Origin: Oscillospiraceae bacterium
Lineage (GTDB): Bacteria; Bacillota; Clostridia; Oscillospirales; Acutalibacteraceae
Direction: 5' to 3'
NCBI GenBank assembly: GCA_031267335.1
Contig: JAIRZH010000093.1
Coordinates: forward strand, 1 to 10,401
DNA: 10,401 nucleotides
Position 1 is the first letter of the stretch; each line of letters starts with the position of its first letter. The notes below the pieces were generated by a model. The model did not search any database and had not been told where the DNA came from. It saw nothing but the letters and a program-made list of their open reading frames with translations. Positions 9,414 to 10,401 of the stretch are shown piece after piece. The position numbers and the translations under genes were made by a program.

Positions 9414-9563
9414 GAACTTGCACTCAAATAAATTTGAATATAAATTTTTAACAATTTTGACATTTTCCCACTTATTTTCCTTGCCTAGAATTGGCAAAGC
9501 GGCATCAAAAAATGTTTAAAAATTGTTAAAAGTTATATTTTTGAGTTTATTAAAGACAGGTTC
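9414..9563. mobile_element. Element C, palindromic repeat related to families A and B (150 bp)
   Basis: Ends are GAACTTGCACTCAAATAAA and, inverted, GAACCTGTCTTTAATAAACT. The inner arms TTTTTAACAATTTT and AAAAATTGTTAAAA also pair, so the whole element can fold on itself. The centre holds a TTGCC/GGCAA hairpin. TAA precedes it and TTG follows. The terminus resembles the GAGCCTGTCT end of family A, but the interior differs. Confidence 0.7.
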
Positions 9564-9578
9564 TTGGAACTATAGTAA

Positions 9579-9692
9579 GAGCCTGTCTGATGTTTCTTGG
9601 CAATGTAGATTTTATGATAAAATTTTTAAAATTTAAAGCGCGAAAAAGGCAAATACTGAGCGTATTTAAAACAATGCATAATTAAATTTTCT
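9579..9692. mobile_element. Partial family A element
   Basis: It begins GAGCCTGTCTGATGTTTCTT after TAA and follows inverted family A through GCGCGAAAAAGGCAAATACT. It then degrades and lacks the second terminus. The right boundary is approximate. Confidence 0.75.
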
Positions 9693-9720
9693 AACAGTTT
9701 AGATTACAAAAAAACGTGTG

Positions 9721-9758
9721 GTATAGCTATGAATTTTTTTAAAACATCATAGTTATAC
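9721..9758. repeat. 12-bp stem hairpin
   Basis: GTATAGCTATGA (9721-9732) pairs with TCATAGTTATAC (9747-9758) with one wobble around a 14-base AT loop. The right arm recurs as CATAGTTATA at 2724-2733, beside a similar T-rich stretch, so it may be part of another degraded repeat family. On the minus strand it lies past the Rpn remnant. Confidence 0.5.
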
Positions 9759-9801
9759 TTTATCAAGAATTATATGTCGGAAAAAATTATAGTCGATATG
9801 T

Positions 9802-10249
9802 TCAAAACATTTTGTGATCCAAATCTCGTTTCGCTATATCTCTTTGAATTATCATTCTTCTTGTCGTCTCGTCTTTGCTGACATATCTTAGTGCGTTTGT
9901 TGCCAATTTAAGTCTCTCCTCGGTTTCGATTAGTTCATTGAGTTCACTGGTTTTGGTTTTGTCTGTAAACCATCTAAAGAATGCCGTCCATTTTTCTGTT
10001 ATTGTCATTTCTTCAATGCTTTTATTTTTTTAGCTTCTTTAGTTCTGCAACGATTATATGCATTTTACCATTAATTGGTTTCTTTGTCTTTAAATCGCAG
10101 AGTTCGTAAAAACTGATTGGATCTTCGTTTTCTTTGTTTACTATGCGGTTTCCAATTATTGAAATCTGATATGCCTCCGGATAGTTTCTGTAGTTTTTTA
10201 TTCCCTTTGTTTTCGCCGATGTACTACGTGTTAAAGCAAAGAAATTATA
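9802..10249 (-). pseudogene. Remnant of an Rpn-family PD-(D/E)XK nuclease / putative transposase
   Basis: Two adjacent frames together read like the C-terminal half of Rpn/TIGR01784-type proteins. The first (10249 to TAA 10024-10022) gives FALTRSTSAKTKGIKNYRNY, PEAYQISIIGNRIV, DPISFYELCDLKT and MHIIVAELKKLKK. The second (to 9802) gives EEMTITEKWTAFFRWFTDKT and a charged helical tail. They differ by one base at an A7 run near 10025-10031; six A residues would fuse them as ELKK-NKSIEEMTITEKW. The N-terminal part with the PD-(D/E)XK catalytic residues is missing, and a TAA at 10252-10250 closes the frame. Element B4 begins 20 bases further upstream. An ATG at 10008 opens a 68-aa frame, but without an SD it is not an independent gene. 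Family assignment is from pattern memory and moderately sure. Confidence 0.65.
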
Positions 10250-10272
10250 TTAACAACTTTAGGCACAATCTA

Positions 10273-10401
10273 GGGCCTGTTCCCACTATTTGAAATGACA
10301 AAATTTCGAGTAATTTTTGGTTTGGATAAGGAAAATTTTTTTACAATACCAATGTATTGTAAAAAAATTTAACGTAGTACAAATCAAAAAGTACCGAAAT
10401 A
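10273..10401. mobile_element. Family B element B4, inverted, running off the window
   Basis: It begins GGGCCTGTTCCCACTATTTG after TA and follows inverted B3, including the hairpin TTTACAATAC/GTATTGTAAA and CAAATCAAAAAGTACCGAAA up to the last base. About 30 more bases would be expected beyond the window. Confidence 0.85.

Overview
The window looks like part of a very AT-rich genome of a spore-forming Clostridia-type Firmicute, probably Oscillospirales-like. Grounds: two proteins resembling conserved clostridial sporulation-associated proteins (a SpoIID-like/peptidoglycan-binding protein and a cysteine-rich coat-type protein), an IreB-family regulator, a bS21 ribosomal protein, and strong AGGAGG-type ribosome binding sites. 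Dense small non-autonomous transposon-like repeats, a truncated uvrC and a broken Rpn-family gene suggest a decaying, host-associated or endosymbiotic lifestyle. That last point is inference, and no species can be named from the sequence.

Layout: (1) 1-2565, minus strand: a long open frame for an exported coiled-coil protein that runs off the left edge. Its start lies behind a (CT/AG)15 dinucleotide tract, and at 15 units the natural GTG start is out of frame with the body. (2) 2746-2907: a 162-bp repeat (family A). (3) 2906-4594, minus: uvrC, whose stop codon lies in that repeat and whose C-terminal HhH domain is missing. A second, partial repeat lies 11 bp before its start. (4) 4606-4853: nested A and B repeats. 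(5) 5140-6363, plus: SpoIID-like/peptidoglycan-binding protein. (6) 6375-6787: B, A, B repeat cluster. (7) 7110-7734, minus: a small operon, long-form bS21 then IreB, behind a near-consensus sigma-A promoter. (8) 7934-8234: an A/B chimeric repeat and a full A repeat. (9) 8414-9355, plus: a cysteine-rich protein. (10) 9414-9692: repeat C and a partial A. (11) 9802-10249, minus: remnant of an Rpn-family nuclease/transposase, frameshifted. (12) 10273-end: the start of another B repeat.

The most striking feature is the dinucleotide tract at 2504-2533. A promoter, SD and GTG start lead straight into 15 AG units. Only n = 13, 16, 19 and so on would join that start to the long signal-peptide/coiled-coil frame, while the other two frames close within a few dozen codons. 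This is the architecture of a phase-variable surface or secreted protein. The second theme is a network of 130-162 bp elements with GAGCCTGT/GGGCCTGT ends and TWA target duplications, which have visibly reshaped uvrC.
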